Shown here piece by piece: positions 10,337-21,389 of a stretch of 64,000 nt of DNA (its first letter is position 1; every line of letters begins with the position of its first letter). A program made the position numbers and the translations under genes. The stretch is from NCBI RefSeq assembly GCF_937616625.2, contig NC_065577.1, positions 28,471,501 to 28,535,500 of the forward strand, written 5' to 3'. The stretch comes from Mercurialis annua. Lineage: Eukaryota > Streptophyta > Magnoliopsida > Malpighiales > Euphorbiaceae. Below the pieces are notes generated by a model that saw only the letters and a program-made list of their open reading frames with translations, had not been told where the DNA came from and did not search any database.

Positions 10337-13300
10337 TTGATTTCGGATAAAGAAATTTTATTTCTGTTAACTGGATCTCACATTTGTACTAATGTGCAGG
10401 GTCTCAAAAGGAGTAGAAGTTTGACAAAAGGCGAAGTGGACCTACGAGTTGGCAATGGAGCAAGAGTTGCTGCTTTAGCTGTAGGGACTTATGAGTTATC
10501 TTTGCCTAGTGGACTTATTTTATCTTTGAAAAATTGTTATTATGTACCTACCATGTGTAGGAATATTATTTATGTTTCTTGTTTGGACAAGGATGGTTTT
10601 GAATTTATTATTAGGAATAATAAATGCAGTATTTCGCATAATAACATTCTTTATGGATATGCTCCACGCAGTAGTGGTCTTTATATTTTAAATGTTGAAG
10701 ACACTAATGAAAAATCAATCTATAACATCAATGCTAAGAAGTTTAAGTCAAATGATTTAAACTCTATTTATCTCTGGCATTGTCGTTTAGGCCATATAAA
10801 TGAGAAACACATATCAAAGCTTCAAAGAGATGGACTTTTGAATTCATTTGATTATGAATCATATGAAACATGTGAATCTTGTCTAGTGAGGAAAATGACA
10901 AAAACACCTTTTATTGGAAAAGGTGAAAGAGCTAAAAGCTTATTGGGCCTTATACATACAGATGTATGTGGTCCATTAAGTACAAATGCTAGAGGTGGAT
11001 TTCAGTACTTCATTACTTTTACTGATGATCTTAGTAGATATGGTTATGTTTATCTGATGAAACTTTAATCTGAATCTTTTGAAAAGTTCAAAATATTTAA
11101 GAATGAAGTACAAAATCAACTTGGAAAAAATATTAAACACTAAGATCTGATCGAGGTGGTGAATATTTAAGCCAAGAATCTATAGATCATCTAAGAGATT
11201 GTGGGATCATTTCTCAATTTACTCCACCTGGAACGCCACAATGGAATGGTGTGTCTGAATGGATAAATCGAACTCTATTGGATATGGTTCGATCAATGAT
11301 GAGTCAAACTGATCTTCCAATCTCATTTTAGGGTTATGCTTTAGAAACCGCTGCATTCATTTTGAATAGAGTTCCATCAAAGGCAATTGAAATGACACCA
11401 TATGAGATATGGACTGGAAAAACTCCTAGTTTGTCTTTTCTTAAGATTTGGGGATGTCAAGCTTATGTGAAGCGACTAATTTCAGATAAACTAGCATCCA
11501 AATCTGACAAATGCCTTTTTGTTGGATATCCTAAAGAAACTAAAGGATATTACTTCTACAATGCTTATGAGAACAAAGTGTTTGTTGCTAGAAATGGTGT
11601 CTTTTTGGAAAGAGAATTTATTTCCAATGGAACCAGTGGGAGTACAGTACAACTTGAAGAAATTCAAGAACCAAAAAGTAGCATTGTACTAAGTATGGAA
11701 CCTCAAATGAATCCACAAGCAATTGCTGAACCAGAACAAGTACCACAAGGCCAAAAGAGGTCTGATAGGACACGTCATAATCCTATGGGATATGGATTTC
11801 TCATAACTGAGAATAATGATGTGATGATTGTGGATCAAGAAGAACCCACATCCTATCAAGAGGCCATAAATAGTCGTGACTCTGAAAAATGGCTCGAAGC
11901 CATGAGATCTGAAATGCAATCCATGTATGATAATCAAGTTTGGACCTTGATTGACCCGATGGATGGTGTAAAAACCATTGGGTGCAAATGGGTCTTCAAA
12001 ATGAAGACTGACATGGATGGCAATGTGCATACCTATAAAGCAAGACTGGTTGCAAAAGGTTTTAGACAAATACATGGTATTGACTATGATGAAACTTTTT
12101 CTCCAGTATTTATTCTTAAATCCATTCGGATTCTCCTTGCCATAGCTGTATATTATGACTATGAGATATGGAAAATGGATGTCAAAACGGCGTTTCTTAA
12201 TGGAAACTTACTTGAGGATGTGTACATGACACAGCCTGAGGGTTTTTCCAGTCCAGAGAATTCTGGAAAGGTTTGCAAGCTTCAAAAATCCATTTATGGA
12301 TTAAAGCAAGCTTCTCGGAGTTGGAATTTTTGTTTTGATGAAGCTATCAAAGAGTTTTGATTCATCAAGAATGAAGATGAACCTTGTGTATACAAGAAGG
12401 TTAGTAGGAGCGTGATTGTTTTCTTAGTGCTTTATGTTGATGACATACTACTTATTAGAAACGATATTCCCATACTGCAAAATGTTAAATCATGGTTAGG
12501 GAAGTGTTTTTCAATGAAAGACTTGGGCGATGCTGCTTATATATTAGGCATCAAGATCTATAGAGATAGATCTAGAAGACTCATTGGCCTAAGTCAAAGT
12601 ACTTATGTTGATAAGGTATTAAACAGGTTTAGTATGCAAGACTCCAAGAGAGGATTCTTGCCAATGTCACATGGCATCAGTCTCAGCAAGACTCAGTGTC
12701 CTAAGACACAGGATGAGCGAGACCGCATGAGTAAGATTCCATATGCTTCTGCTATTGGATCTATCATGTATGCAATGTTATGCACTCGACCTGATGTCTC
12801 GTATGCTTTGAGTACAACGAGCATATACCAGTCAAATCCAGGTGAAAGTCACTGGGCAGCAGTTATGAACATCCTTAAGTACTTGAGAAGAACCATGGAT
12901 GCATTCTTGCAATATGGTGGTCAGGAAGATGAGCTGATTGTAAAGGGTTAAACATACGCTAGCTTCCAAACTGACATTGATGATTATAAATCATAGTCAG
13001 GATATGTGTTTTGTTGAATGGAGGTGCTTTCAGCTGGAAGAGCTCGAAGCAGGACACTGTTGATGATTCTACAGAAGCTGAGTATATAGCTGCTTCAGAC
13101 GCAGCTTAGGAGGCTGTTTGGATCAAGAAGTTCATAATTGGATTAGGAGTTGTTCCTAGTATATCCGATCTAGTGAACTTGTTATGTGATAACAATGGGG
13201 CTATAGCACAAGCAAAGGAGCCCAGATCACATCAGCGATCCAAACACATACTTAGACGTTATCATCTCATTCGAGAAATCATTGAGAGAGGAGACGTGAA

Positions 13301-13388
13301 GATATGCAGAGTTTCGACAAATGATAATGTTGCTGATCCGCTAACTAAGGCTCTTCCACAGCCTAAGCATGAGAGTCATACTAGCTAG
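10337..13388 (+). pseudogene. copia pol (protease end, integrase, RT, RNase H)
   Basis: It reads from a truncated protease end (TGSHICTN) through a gag pre-integrase zinc domain (LWHCRLGHINEKHISKL, CESCLVRKM). The integrase core follows (HTDVCGP about 10959, then RSDRGGEY and TPPGTPQWNGVSEW after a frameshift near 11141). Next is RVT_2 (KWVFKMKTD about 11989, KMDVKTAFLNG about 12172, YVDD at 12433-12444), then RNase H (TEAEYIAASDAA about 13073 and VADPLTKALPQ about 13330). Stops at 11066, 11329, 12358, 12949 and several in RNase H break it. The protease aspartate region is absent. Order and motifs are clear; the lineage within copia is not assigned. Confidence 0.92.
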
Positions 13389-13425
13389 GTCCATGGGTAT
13401 TAGATTTAATGTAGATTGGGCCTAG

Positions 13426-13439
13426 TGCAAGTAGGAGAT
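13426..13439 (+). other. Polypurine tract of copia element
   Basis: GCAAGTAGGAGAT directly precedes the 3' LTR start TGTTAGTGATATGC. This is the usual place and composition of the plus-strand primer in plant copia elements. Confidence 0.75.
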
Positions 13440-14385
13440 TGTTAGTGATATGCACTAGGTCAATCATGTTTGACCATGTATTGACTTTATCGTTTTGTTA
13501 TTTATTGATTGGCAGTTTTTTTCATTTTATATTATGATTAAAATACTTTAATGGTTAATTCTTTCTAAGGTCATCAAGTATGTGACTTGATAGTAGAACC
13601 CTTAGGTTTTATAAAAGAATTATATTCCATCTATCCCTAGTCTTAATAGTACATTGAGACTAGTATGATGTTCACTGATGATTATGTTTTATTAATCATG
13701 TATATGAGATATAAAGTCAAATCATAGGTGTTATTTTGAGAAATAAGACACTGGATGACCCACCTTGACAATACTACATAGATAACTGTCATAAGTAATT
13801 CTCATTACAGTTCTATTAGTCTAATCCTTTGACCTTAAAATCATCATGGATTTCTACATAGCTATTTCATATTTTGATACAGTCTTACATTATCTTTAAC
13901 AGAATAGTGGAATAGATTGCCATTAGATATGAAAGTAACTATGTGAGAAATGTGAGTTACTGAGAAAGAATTCGTCCCTCATTTATTTGAGTAAGATATC
14001 TATGGGCCCCTTGAAGAAGATAGACTAAAGAAAATGCATAGCCATGCTAAATGAATTGATAAAGAGTTATCATTTTCAGTCTACTTAAAATGAGGAAACT
14101 AATGATTGATTATTATAAGGATAACAGGACTATGCCTTATATTCAATCAGGATATCGAGTGACAAAGGGATTAAAATATTATTGTAAATGGTTAAATCGG
14201 ATTATCGATATTCATATAACTTGGGTAGTCATAATGTCTTTCTATAGGCCACTTATGACTTGTGGGCTGAAATAGGGATTTCGGGCCTATTGCCAACGTT
14301 ATATGAACCTACAGGGTCGCACACTAAGAACAGGCCCAAAACAGTTATGGGTTGTACAAGCCCAATGAAATTAAGTGATTAATAG

Positions 14386-14429
<44 letters not shown>

Positions 14430-15004
14430 TATATATTAATTAAATTTCGAAATTTAAGGATAAGTGTTTTCCTTAAGGTATTATCTTTTGAAGATAATAA
14501 TAATAATAATTAAAATATATATGTAATTATCAAAAAAAAGTTTTTGATAGACATGAACTCAAAAGAGTTATCAAAAACGTAGTGTTTGCATATGATTGCA
14601 AAACACGTTTTTGAGTAAACCCTAGATGTCCTATTTTCTTATAAATTGACTCTTAAGGCTAGGGTTTTGAGTAATGTGTTTTTCGTAATAAACACAAGAC
14701 ACAATCACTAAATTCGAAATTTCTTTTTGAAGAAATAGTGCTAGCACACAAGCATTAGTTTTGGCTAAGGTCTGTTCGTGTGGATACTCGTAGAGGACAC
14801 ATTCTTTTGGAGGCATTTTTGATCCGAGGCCAGGTATCACCAAGTTAACCACCTCCTTCCTTCCTACATTGCTGTTTGAATTCAACGTACAAGTAAGTAT
14901 TAATTCTATTGTTAATCTATTTATTCGAATTACATGGATCTTGGTTTGGGTTTTAGATAAATTTTTTGAAATTCCGTTGCGTTATGAACCTAGAAAACCC
15001 AACA
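13440..15004 (+). repeat. copia 3' LTR
   Basis: It starts TGTTAGTG and ends CCCAACA, then the ATTTC target repeat. It has a longer uninterrupted (TA)n run (about 14388-14422) than the 5' copy. The two LTRs differ by scattered substitutions and small indels, so the insertion is not brand new. Confidence 0.93.
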
Positions 15005-15807
15005 ATTTCTACATCTGCTGCTTCTCCTGAATTTTCTGTTGCCGTTGCTGTGAACGGTGAGGAGGTTGCTGTTGTGGCTTCTGTTGATATTAGTCGAATA
15101 AGTGCTGATGTTAACATTTCTGTTGCCGCTGTTGTGAACGGTGAGGAGGTTGCTGTTGTGGCTGCTGTTGATGTTGGCCGAATTACTGCTGATGAAGACG
15201 TAGTTTTTGCGGCTGTTTCTGAAAGGAGGAATTCAGAGGGAGTTATGTCGACTGTAAATGGAGGTGTTGTGTACGTTAATTATTCTCTATTTTTGGAAGT
15301 TTGGAAATCAAAAGCACCACCTCGAGTTAAGTTCTTTATTTGGTTAACCTTGCATAATAGAGTTTATACTCTTGATTTTTTGGCTCATCGTTCAATAATT
15401 CACGTTGACAATTCTTTATGCATTCTTTGCGGTATGTTTGAAACACAAGACCATATCTTTATTCATTGTGGCTTTGCTAGAAGCATTTGGTACGACATAT
15501 TACAGAAATTAGACATGAGTTGGATTTGTCCTTCTTCGTTTGTCGATTTTATTGTTCAAGGGATGGAAATAGTTCAGTAGGGTGGATATTGTCATTTATG
15601 GCGGCTTTTGTGGTACCTCTTAGTTTGGGAAATATGGAAGAGCATAAATGAGAGAGTTTTTCTGAGTAAGTCGCAGGATAAGGAGTACATTATTTTTAAC
15701 TGCTTTTCAAAAGCAGTTTTTTATTTTAAACTTTGTAATAGGGAGTTCTCTTATTCAGGTTTGAATTTCTTTCGAAATCCTTCATGTATTCTTTTCTCCG
15801 GATTTTG
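15005..15807 (+). pseudogene. LINE ORF2 C-terminus: Ala/Val-rich insert and zf-RVT
   Basis: The first 250 bp continue the low-complexity Ala/Ser/Val segment. The zf-RVT zinc-binding domain follows: LEVWKSKAPPRVKFFIWL (about 15296), then CILCGMFETQDHIFIHC (about 15420) with the expected Cys and His residues. After a stop at 15578 and a frame change comes LVWEIWKSINERVF, the conserved tryptophan-rich end of plant LINE proteins. The frame closes near 15807 at FSGF. RT upstream and this domain belong to one ancient protein. The copia insertion and stops inactivate it. Confidence 0.85.
15038..15205 (+). repeat. 84-bp tandem duplication in LINE Ala/Val-rich segment
   Basis: Two 28-codon units (15038-15121 and 15122-15205) both contain GTGAACGGTGAGGAGGTTGC and read VNGEEVAVVA in frame. 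They differ by about a dozen bases and keep the frame. Confidence 0.8.
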
Positions 15808-15945
15808 ATTTCTTAACCTTTCTCTCAGCCGTAGCCTGCGGTAGACACCTTGAGTGTGCTATTTTTTGTGTGAAAGCTTTGAAATGGCTATTGCCTCTTC
15901 TCATGGCTTAATATACTAATTATTCATCAGAAAAATAAAATATAA

Positions 15946-16942
15946 TTTAAACAAGTGTTTTAAAAGAAGTAGGAAGTGATGAGAATGCTCTATTTGGTGA
16001 GAATTAATGAGAAAATTTTATTTGGTGAGAATTAATGAAAAGCTTCCGACCCTCTTAATTATATAAATATAAATTAATAGTATATATAGTTAGAATATAT
16101 AAAATAGAAATCCATAATAATTTCTATAATAACTAACTTATAGAATAACTAACTATATTGATAGAGTCTTCTGGACTATAGAGTTATTCCATATTGTTAA
16201 AATATAAGGGCAATGAAATCAATATAGGAGAGTCTATCGGTTGGTTCGGTCATTGAATTGCATTGGTTAATTCATTTTTTCTGTTTTTCTATTACCATAA
16301 CCGCAACTAAAATATATATAATTGAATTATTACCAAACTTAAATAATAATTTTTGGGTTGGTTGGTTATTGTGGTTAACCGAATAACTAATTTTTTAATA
16401 TTAAATATAAAAAAATATAAAAAAATAGAAATAAAATAAAATAAAATAATTTAGTGTTAATTTTTAATTGTATAAAATTTAGAGGGAAACTTCAAATTTA
16501 AAGTCCTAACAAATAGTATAAAAATACCTTAATTTGTTTAATAATATAAAAATACCTTAATGTTTTAAAAAAAATGGAAATAATATCATGTATATATACA
16601 AAATTCTAAATTAACCATACTGAATAAATTAAAGGGAATTTTTAAAATTATTATATATAACCGAACCAAATTAACCAATCAGACTGAATTTTGATTTGCT
16701 TTGATTTTTTGTTAATACGGTTATTAATAAAATAGCGCACAACTTGTCCCAATTCTGTAAAATACCGTAAATATTTAGGGTAAGAACTAAACCAAAAAAA
16801 TGCTTTATCCCTTGAACTAAAAAATCAATATCGCTACAACGAAGTATCTTTTGGTTCCTTTGGTGTTCTTAGTGTTCTTCGCTATTTTTCTCATTTGATC
16901 TTTAACTTTTCTAATCTCGTATGATTCCTGTTCCTGTTTAGA
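15946..16942. other. AT-rich spacer with a dispersed repeat
   Basis: No gene is seen. Bases 15955-16090 resemble 25650-25775 (shared TTTGGTGA, AATTAATGAGA and CTTAATTATATAAATA), which marks a short dispersed repeat of unknown class. From about 16230 to 16730 there are repeated GGTTGGTT/CCGAACCAAATTAACC motifs typical of degenerate plant repeats. The end (16900-16942) has a pyrimidine tract and an acceptor-like CCTGTTTAG before the next ORF. Confidence 0.5.
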
Positions 16943-17347
16943 GTGGCGGCTAGGAGGGCAAAGACGGAATACATAGAATTATATTATTCCTGCCTTAGCT
17001 TTGGTGTCCAGATCTATTCCTGCCTTAGCAAAGATGAGGTTCGGAAAATATATTATAAATATAGTTTCCCTTCCGAGTATCAAGTTAAGCTTCCTGGCTT
17101 TGGAAAACCTGCTTTCGGGTCTCCCGGTTCGCCTTATAGAGCTATTATCTTTGAGGAGCAGCTCGCCGCTGGTCTTCGATTTTCTTTAGATCCTTTCGTA
17201 GTAGAGTTATGTAGAGATTTATGAATCTCAGTACGGGAGCTTCATCTTGGGACTATTAGAGTCCTTCTCGCCTTTGTCGAAGCGTGTAGACTTCGGGGTC
17301 AGTCTCCTTCACTTAATGTTTTTTATTACTTCGTAGAATTAATGAAA

Positions 17348-18272
17348 GAACAAAGGATCACTTTAGCCCCTGAACTTGGCATAAAGTATCAAAAACATCC
17401 AAATTAGCAAAACGGGATCACTTTTATCCTGAACTTGTCAAAATTGGTACAAAAACTACCCTCCCCACTCTCACCTAAGAGAGTGAGATACACTCTCCAA
17501 CCCTAGGTGGAAATCAAAGGCAAAAGCCTTAAAATGATCCTAACTTTTTTAACTCATTTTAGATTAATACCAAATAATTTAAAAAAAACAAATAAATCTT
17601 TTTTATTTTAAAATATTATATATCAAATTAATGTTAATTAAAAATATAGAGAACCATTTATTAATTTTTACAAAAAAATTAATTTTTTTTAATAAAATTT
17701 ACCTCCTGCGAGGAGGAGCAGCTCCTCCTCGCCTGCTCCTCGCCTAAGGCGCGATTCGCTGCTCAGGCTTAGGAGCAAGGAGCAGATCTGCTCCTCGAAA
17801 AAACGAGGAGCAGATCTGTTCCTCGTCATTGACCCACCGCGCGTGGTGGGTCGTTCAAAACAGACCCGACGTATGATCTGTTGTTTAACAACAGACCCAC
17901 CGGCGGCGGGTCAAGAACATACCCGCCGGTGGGTCTGTTCTTCTTCAACAGATTGGCCGAAATTTTTTTTGGCCAATTTGTTGAAGAAAGTAAAAAAATT
18001 TAAAAACTTTCTTTTGGGAAAAGATTCAAAAAGATCCCTGATTTTTTTTATTTTAATCAAAATTTAATTTGAATTAATTAGTATTTAAGTGTGATTAATT
18101 AGAGTTAATTATGATTTTAATTAAACTCACTCTCCAACTAAGTGCCACGTCAGCACCGAGGGGGATTTCGAACCGGTTTTGCCAAGTTCAGGGTAAAAGT
18201 GATCCGGTTTTCGCAATTTGGACGTTATTGATACTTTGTGCCAAGTTCAGGGGCTAATGTTATCCTTTGTTC
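17348..18272. mobile_element. Mutator-like non-autonomous element A1 with 10-bp target duplication
   Basis: Both ends match GAACAAAGGAT and its complement, and the inverted similarity runs for about 90 bp. The target repeat ATTAATGAAA is present at 17338-17347 and 18273-18282. Removing the element and one repeat restores an open frame across FVELMKFDS in the host ORF. There is no coding capacity. The core is a row of GC-rich hairpins (17700-17990). Long inverted repeats with a 9-11 bp duplication point to the Mutator superfamily. Related ends are at 28123 and 63561. Confidence 0.9.
17708..17988. repeat. Hairpin array inside element A1
   Basis: Successive inverted repeats are seen. They include GCGAGGAGGAGC/GCTCCTCCTCGC (17708-17732), a GAGGAGCAGATCTG block (about 17770-17825), GACCCACC/GGTGGGTC (17831-17852), a 17-bp pair at 17890-17906 and 17923-17939, and an 18-bp pair (one mismatch) at 17941-17958 and 17971-17988. 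Confidence 0.85.
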
Positions 18273-19796
18273 ATTAATGAAATTTGATAGTTGTTTTGTT
18301 TTCGTTGTAGGTCGTAAGGGTCATTCTTCAATCTATTTGCCCTGTTTGGACAATGGTTGGCGAAAATGCTTTTTCATTGTTACTCATAATTTTGCCTTCT
18401 TCCATTTTCCGAATGGTTTTTCAATTTATCGTCTTTTAAATTATCCTTCTCCCTTGAACTTGTCCGAGTCGATCGTTGCTTTATCATTTTATAGTATATT
18501 TCAACGTCCTGTTTTATACTTCTTGGTGAACAGTCACGTTCGGTGTCGATGGCTTCCTTTGGAAGATCCTTTGCGCGGTTTGGCGGATCTTCAATATACG
18601 TTTCTCGAAGGCATTTATTTCTAATCTTGTTCTTTTTCTTTTCTTTTGTTGGATGTCTTCTTTATTCGACGATCTGCTTTCAAAATAGATCTAGACGTTC
18701 CGATGGGCGGTCCTGAAGTAGTTGTTGTTGCCGAGCCGATTCTTGAAGTTGAAGCTCAGGTCTCCTTGGTTCCTGCTAGGGTGATCTTGTTAGCCGGTGA
18801 CGGAGTAATCGTCGTGGCAGAAGATGCTACGGTTGATGAGCCCGCAGATGATGAGGCTGCTATCCCCATTCCCCCTAGCTCCGGTGATTCCTTCGGAAGA
18901 GGTGGAGGTATTAGACCTGGACAAGGCCATTGTCTTAGACTCTGAGGAGGCCTCCCCGAGTCGTGGTCCTGCTCCTGCTTCTTCGCCTTCTCAGAAGAGG
19001 CGTTGGGTTGATGAAGGGTCCCCCTCTAGGGAAGGTCATAGTGGCAGTTCGTCATCTGCTTCGAAGCTAGCGGAGTGGGTTGAGGGCCACGACCCAGCGA
19101 GTCTACTGAACCCTCGAGTTCTGGCAGAATACATCAGAAGTTTGGAAATTCCTGAGGATATTACTTGGTTTGCCTCTAAGCCTGGTCATGAGCTTTCGGA
19201 TATCGCTTGCTTTCATGGCTTCAAGTTAATTTTAATTTAATTTTTCGCTTACTTGCTTTCCTTGTCGATTTCTCTTTGATAACTCATTTTCCTTGTTGTT
19301 TTCATGTTAGGCCCTTCAAGCCGTGTTGGTTCTGAACGATTGCCGGAAATGTGCCGAAGAGGAAGCTGAACACCTTACATCTCTTTTGGCGACGTCCGAG
19401 TCGGAGAGGGCGAATTTGAAGGCTTCGCTGGAAGAGCATGATTCGCTTCTTTTACAGCTGAAGGCTCAAGACGCTATTAACGATCGCCAGGTCAAGGTGA
19501 TTGAAAAGAAAACTGATGATCTGACTCAGGAGATCGAGGAGCTTATAAAGGTAAATACATATTTTGGGGAAGAGCGGAATAAACTGAGGGCTGAAGTGGA
19601 GAAGCTTCATATTCGTCTACTTGATACGAAAGCTTTTTATTCTGCTCTGATCAGCGAGTATCTTCTCGCCATTGGGAGGAAGCTTTTGGATCAGAACCCA
19701 AAAATTTATTTGTCTGGCGTGAATGGATTAGATCCTCAAGTTATAGCTCATGATTTTCTCAAGAAGATGGCGAAGGATCGTTCGTCGAGAAAGTAG

Positions 19797-20447
19797 TTTT
19801 TTGATTTTTTGTCTTTTGCCTTTTTTGTATCATTGTAGTGATTTTGTAACTTGGATCTTTTTTATGAATATATGGCTCTTTTCCTTCATTGTTGATTCGA
19901 ATGCTTGGTTTAATTTATTTTTGCTTTGGATTTCGCCTGATTGGTTCGCCTGTGCTTTATTTTATTGTTGTCAATGTTTTTGTATTTCTGGGAGTTAAGC
20001 TTTTCTTTGAAATGTTCCTGGTATTTTCCGAGTTTATTCATCCTTTTCTTATTTTGTATTATGTTTAGAGTTAATTTAAACTCTATCTTTGGTTGGCATT
20101 TTTCCTTGTTTGAGAGTTAATCTAAACTCTTAGTTTGGCGTTTCGCCTTGCTCGAGTTAATCTAAACTCTTATTTTGGTGTTTCACCTTGTGTGAGTTAA
20201 TCTAAACTCTGATTATTATCGTTTCGCCTTGTTTGAGTTAATTTAAACAATTGGCGTTTTGCTTTATTTTTTCGGTTCCTTTTTTGCGTTTGGCAGATCG
20301 CACATTACTTGAAAACTAAACTTTTATCAATATAATAACTGCTTTAAAAAAATTTAAAGATAATTGTAACGCCATCAGGTGTGACACAAGGTCTTTACTA
20401 GCGATGGGTTATTTAACTCTTCCTACTCTCCTTTCTTCTCTAGTTTG
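19797..20447. other. Non-coding stretch after the coiled-coil ORF
   Basis: No gene is seen. It is T-rich and looks like a 3' untranslated region. It holds a tandem repeat (20065-20250) and then AT-rich sequence. The left boundary of the minus-strand gypsy remnant must lie between about 20250 and 20447 but no terminus is recognisable. Confidence 0.5.
20065..20250 (+). repeat. Tandem repeat of about 40-50 bp (GAGTTAATCTAAACTCT)
   Basis: There are about five units, each with GAGTTAATCTAAACTCT followed by a T-rich part and a CGTTTCGCCTTG-like part. The unit length varies. Such arrays are common between pol and the 3' LTR in Tat-type elements. Confidence 0.75.
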
Positions 20448-20762
20448 CTTTATTGAAGATCTACAACAGACTCGTCATAGCATTTTTTGGTGATGCTCTT
20501 GTCACTTCTAAGCGTTACGACTCCCTTCTCAGTCAGTATTCATTGCCAGGGCTCTTATGCTGGTTACTGCAGCTGAATCATGAAAGAATGGTCCCCCGAG
20601 GATTGCATTATATGTCAGTTCCATATCCACTATGTTGAATAGGGACATTACCTTCTTGTTGATCCCCCTTTCTGGGCCGATTATGACTTCCAGTGAGACA
20701 GCACCTAGCGGGTTGATTGAGGGGCCTCCGAGTTTAGATAATGGGATCGGTACTCGACGCAA
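20448..20762 (-). pseudogene. gypsy protease, C-terminal part
   Basis: The minus frame reads LRRVPIPLSKLGGPSINPLG and later ELTYNAILGGPFFHDSAAV. This matches the flap-to-C-terminal part of plant gypsy retropepsins (usual form YNAILGRP). The catalytic Asp motif is not here but in the inverted block next door (ILIDEGSAS, near 21345-21385 on the plus strand). A stop closes the frame at about 20530, and no RT follows. Confidence 0.7.
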
Positions 20763-21389
20763 CCTTGCTGCGGGTCATCTTAGATTCTTATACACACCAT
20801 TTGTCATTAGATACGAACCAAGATACGACCCCCGAGATGATGAACGCAATTATACACCGCTGAACACCATCCGAACTAACGTCTTCATGTGGATCAAAGA
20901 AAATGTCAAAACCGTGGTATGGCCACCTAAGATGAAAGTTGAAATCAGAGACACAAGGAAGTATTGCAAATTTCATGAGGATTACGGGCACGAAACGGAT
21001 GGGTGCCGAGACCTAAAAGTTGAGATTGAGAGAATGATAGATGCAGGCGAGCTGAGGAAGTTCATAGCTCACAAGACAAAGAGTAGTGATAAGGGAGAGA
21101 AGAGGAGTATGGACGAAAAAGGAAAGGAAAAGGAAGAAGAAAGCCATCCAAAATTATGGGAATTATACACATGATCAATGGAAGAGGGCATAGTAGTTCG
21201 ACTACCAGAAGAAAACAAAGAAGAGAAGTGATGAATATCAGAGAAACGCACATGCCACCAGTGATTTTCGATGTTGAGGATTACGAGCATGTGAAAGCAC
21301 CTCATAATGACGCTCTGGTGGTAACAACCATCATCGAAAATTGGAACATGGAGCAAATCCTCATTGATGAAGGAAGTGCTTCCCTGGGG
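20763..21389 (+). pseudogene. Inverted gag end and protease start of the gypsy remnant
   Basis: The plus frame reads RYEPRYDPRDDERNYTPL, then a zinc-finger-like YCKFHEDYGHETDGCRDLK, then after a frame change PHNDALVVTTIIENWNMEQI and ILIDEGSAS, the protease catalytic motif (usual D-x-GSS). These are exactly the parts missing between the minus-strand gag (ends about 21390) and the minus-strand protease end (begins 20762). A run of 11 G stands at the right breakpoint (21386-21396). Confidence 0.75.

Larger units (their letters stand above)
8014..15004 (+). mobile_element. Ty1/copia LTR retrotransposon with 5-bp target duplication
   Basis: Two LTRs of about 1.57 kb (8014-9584 and 13440-15004) flank a degenerate pol. 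The target duplication is ATTTC on both sides (8009-8013 and 15005-15009), inside the alanine-rich part of the LINE ORF. A primer site and polypurine tract are in place. The RT-integrase order (integrase before RT) is that of Ty1/copia. The gag region is missing and replaced by AT-rich repeats, so the copy is defective. Confidence 0.95.
15005..15945 (+). mobile_element. LINE, 3' part (zf-RVT domain and 3' end)
   Basis: This is the continuation of the LINE after the copia element. The coding part runs to 15807 and the 3' untranslated part to about 15945, where an A-rich tail-like stretch (CAGAAAAATAAAAT) ends it. The 3' target duplication cannot be tested because the 5' end is outside the window. 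Confidence 0.85.
16943..19796 (+). pseudogene. Putative gypsy-type transposon ORF (Transposase_28-like), split and decayed
   Basis: The pieces line up in order. Bases 16943-17223 include SPYRAIIFEEQLAAGLRF. The same frame continues after a stop at 17222 (VLLAFVEACRLRGQSPSLN). After the 17348-18272 insertion it runs 18273-18622 (IYLPCLDNGWRKCFFIV, FPNGFSIYRLLNYPSPL), a pattern I recognise from the Pfam family called putative gypsy type transposon. An acidic, Ser/Pro-rich linker follows (18646-19240, with a frame change near 18900). A coiled coil (about 19320-19796, AEEEAEHLTSLLATSESER) then ends in FLKKMAKDRSSRK; an intron probably lies at 19240-19313. It runs antisense to the gypsy remnant at 20448-23613. 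Tat-type elements are known to carry extra antisense ORFs after pol, so it may belong to that element. Its function is unknown. Confidence 0.65.
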
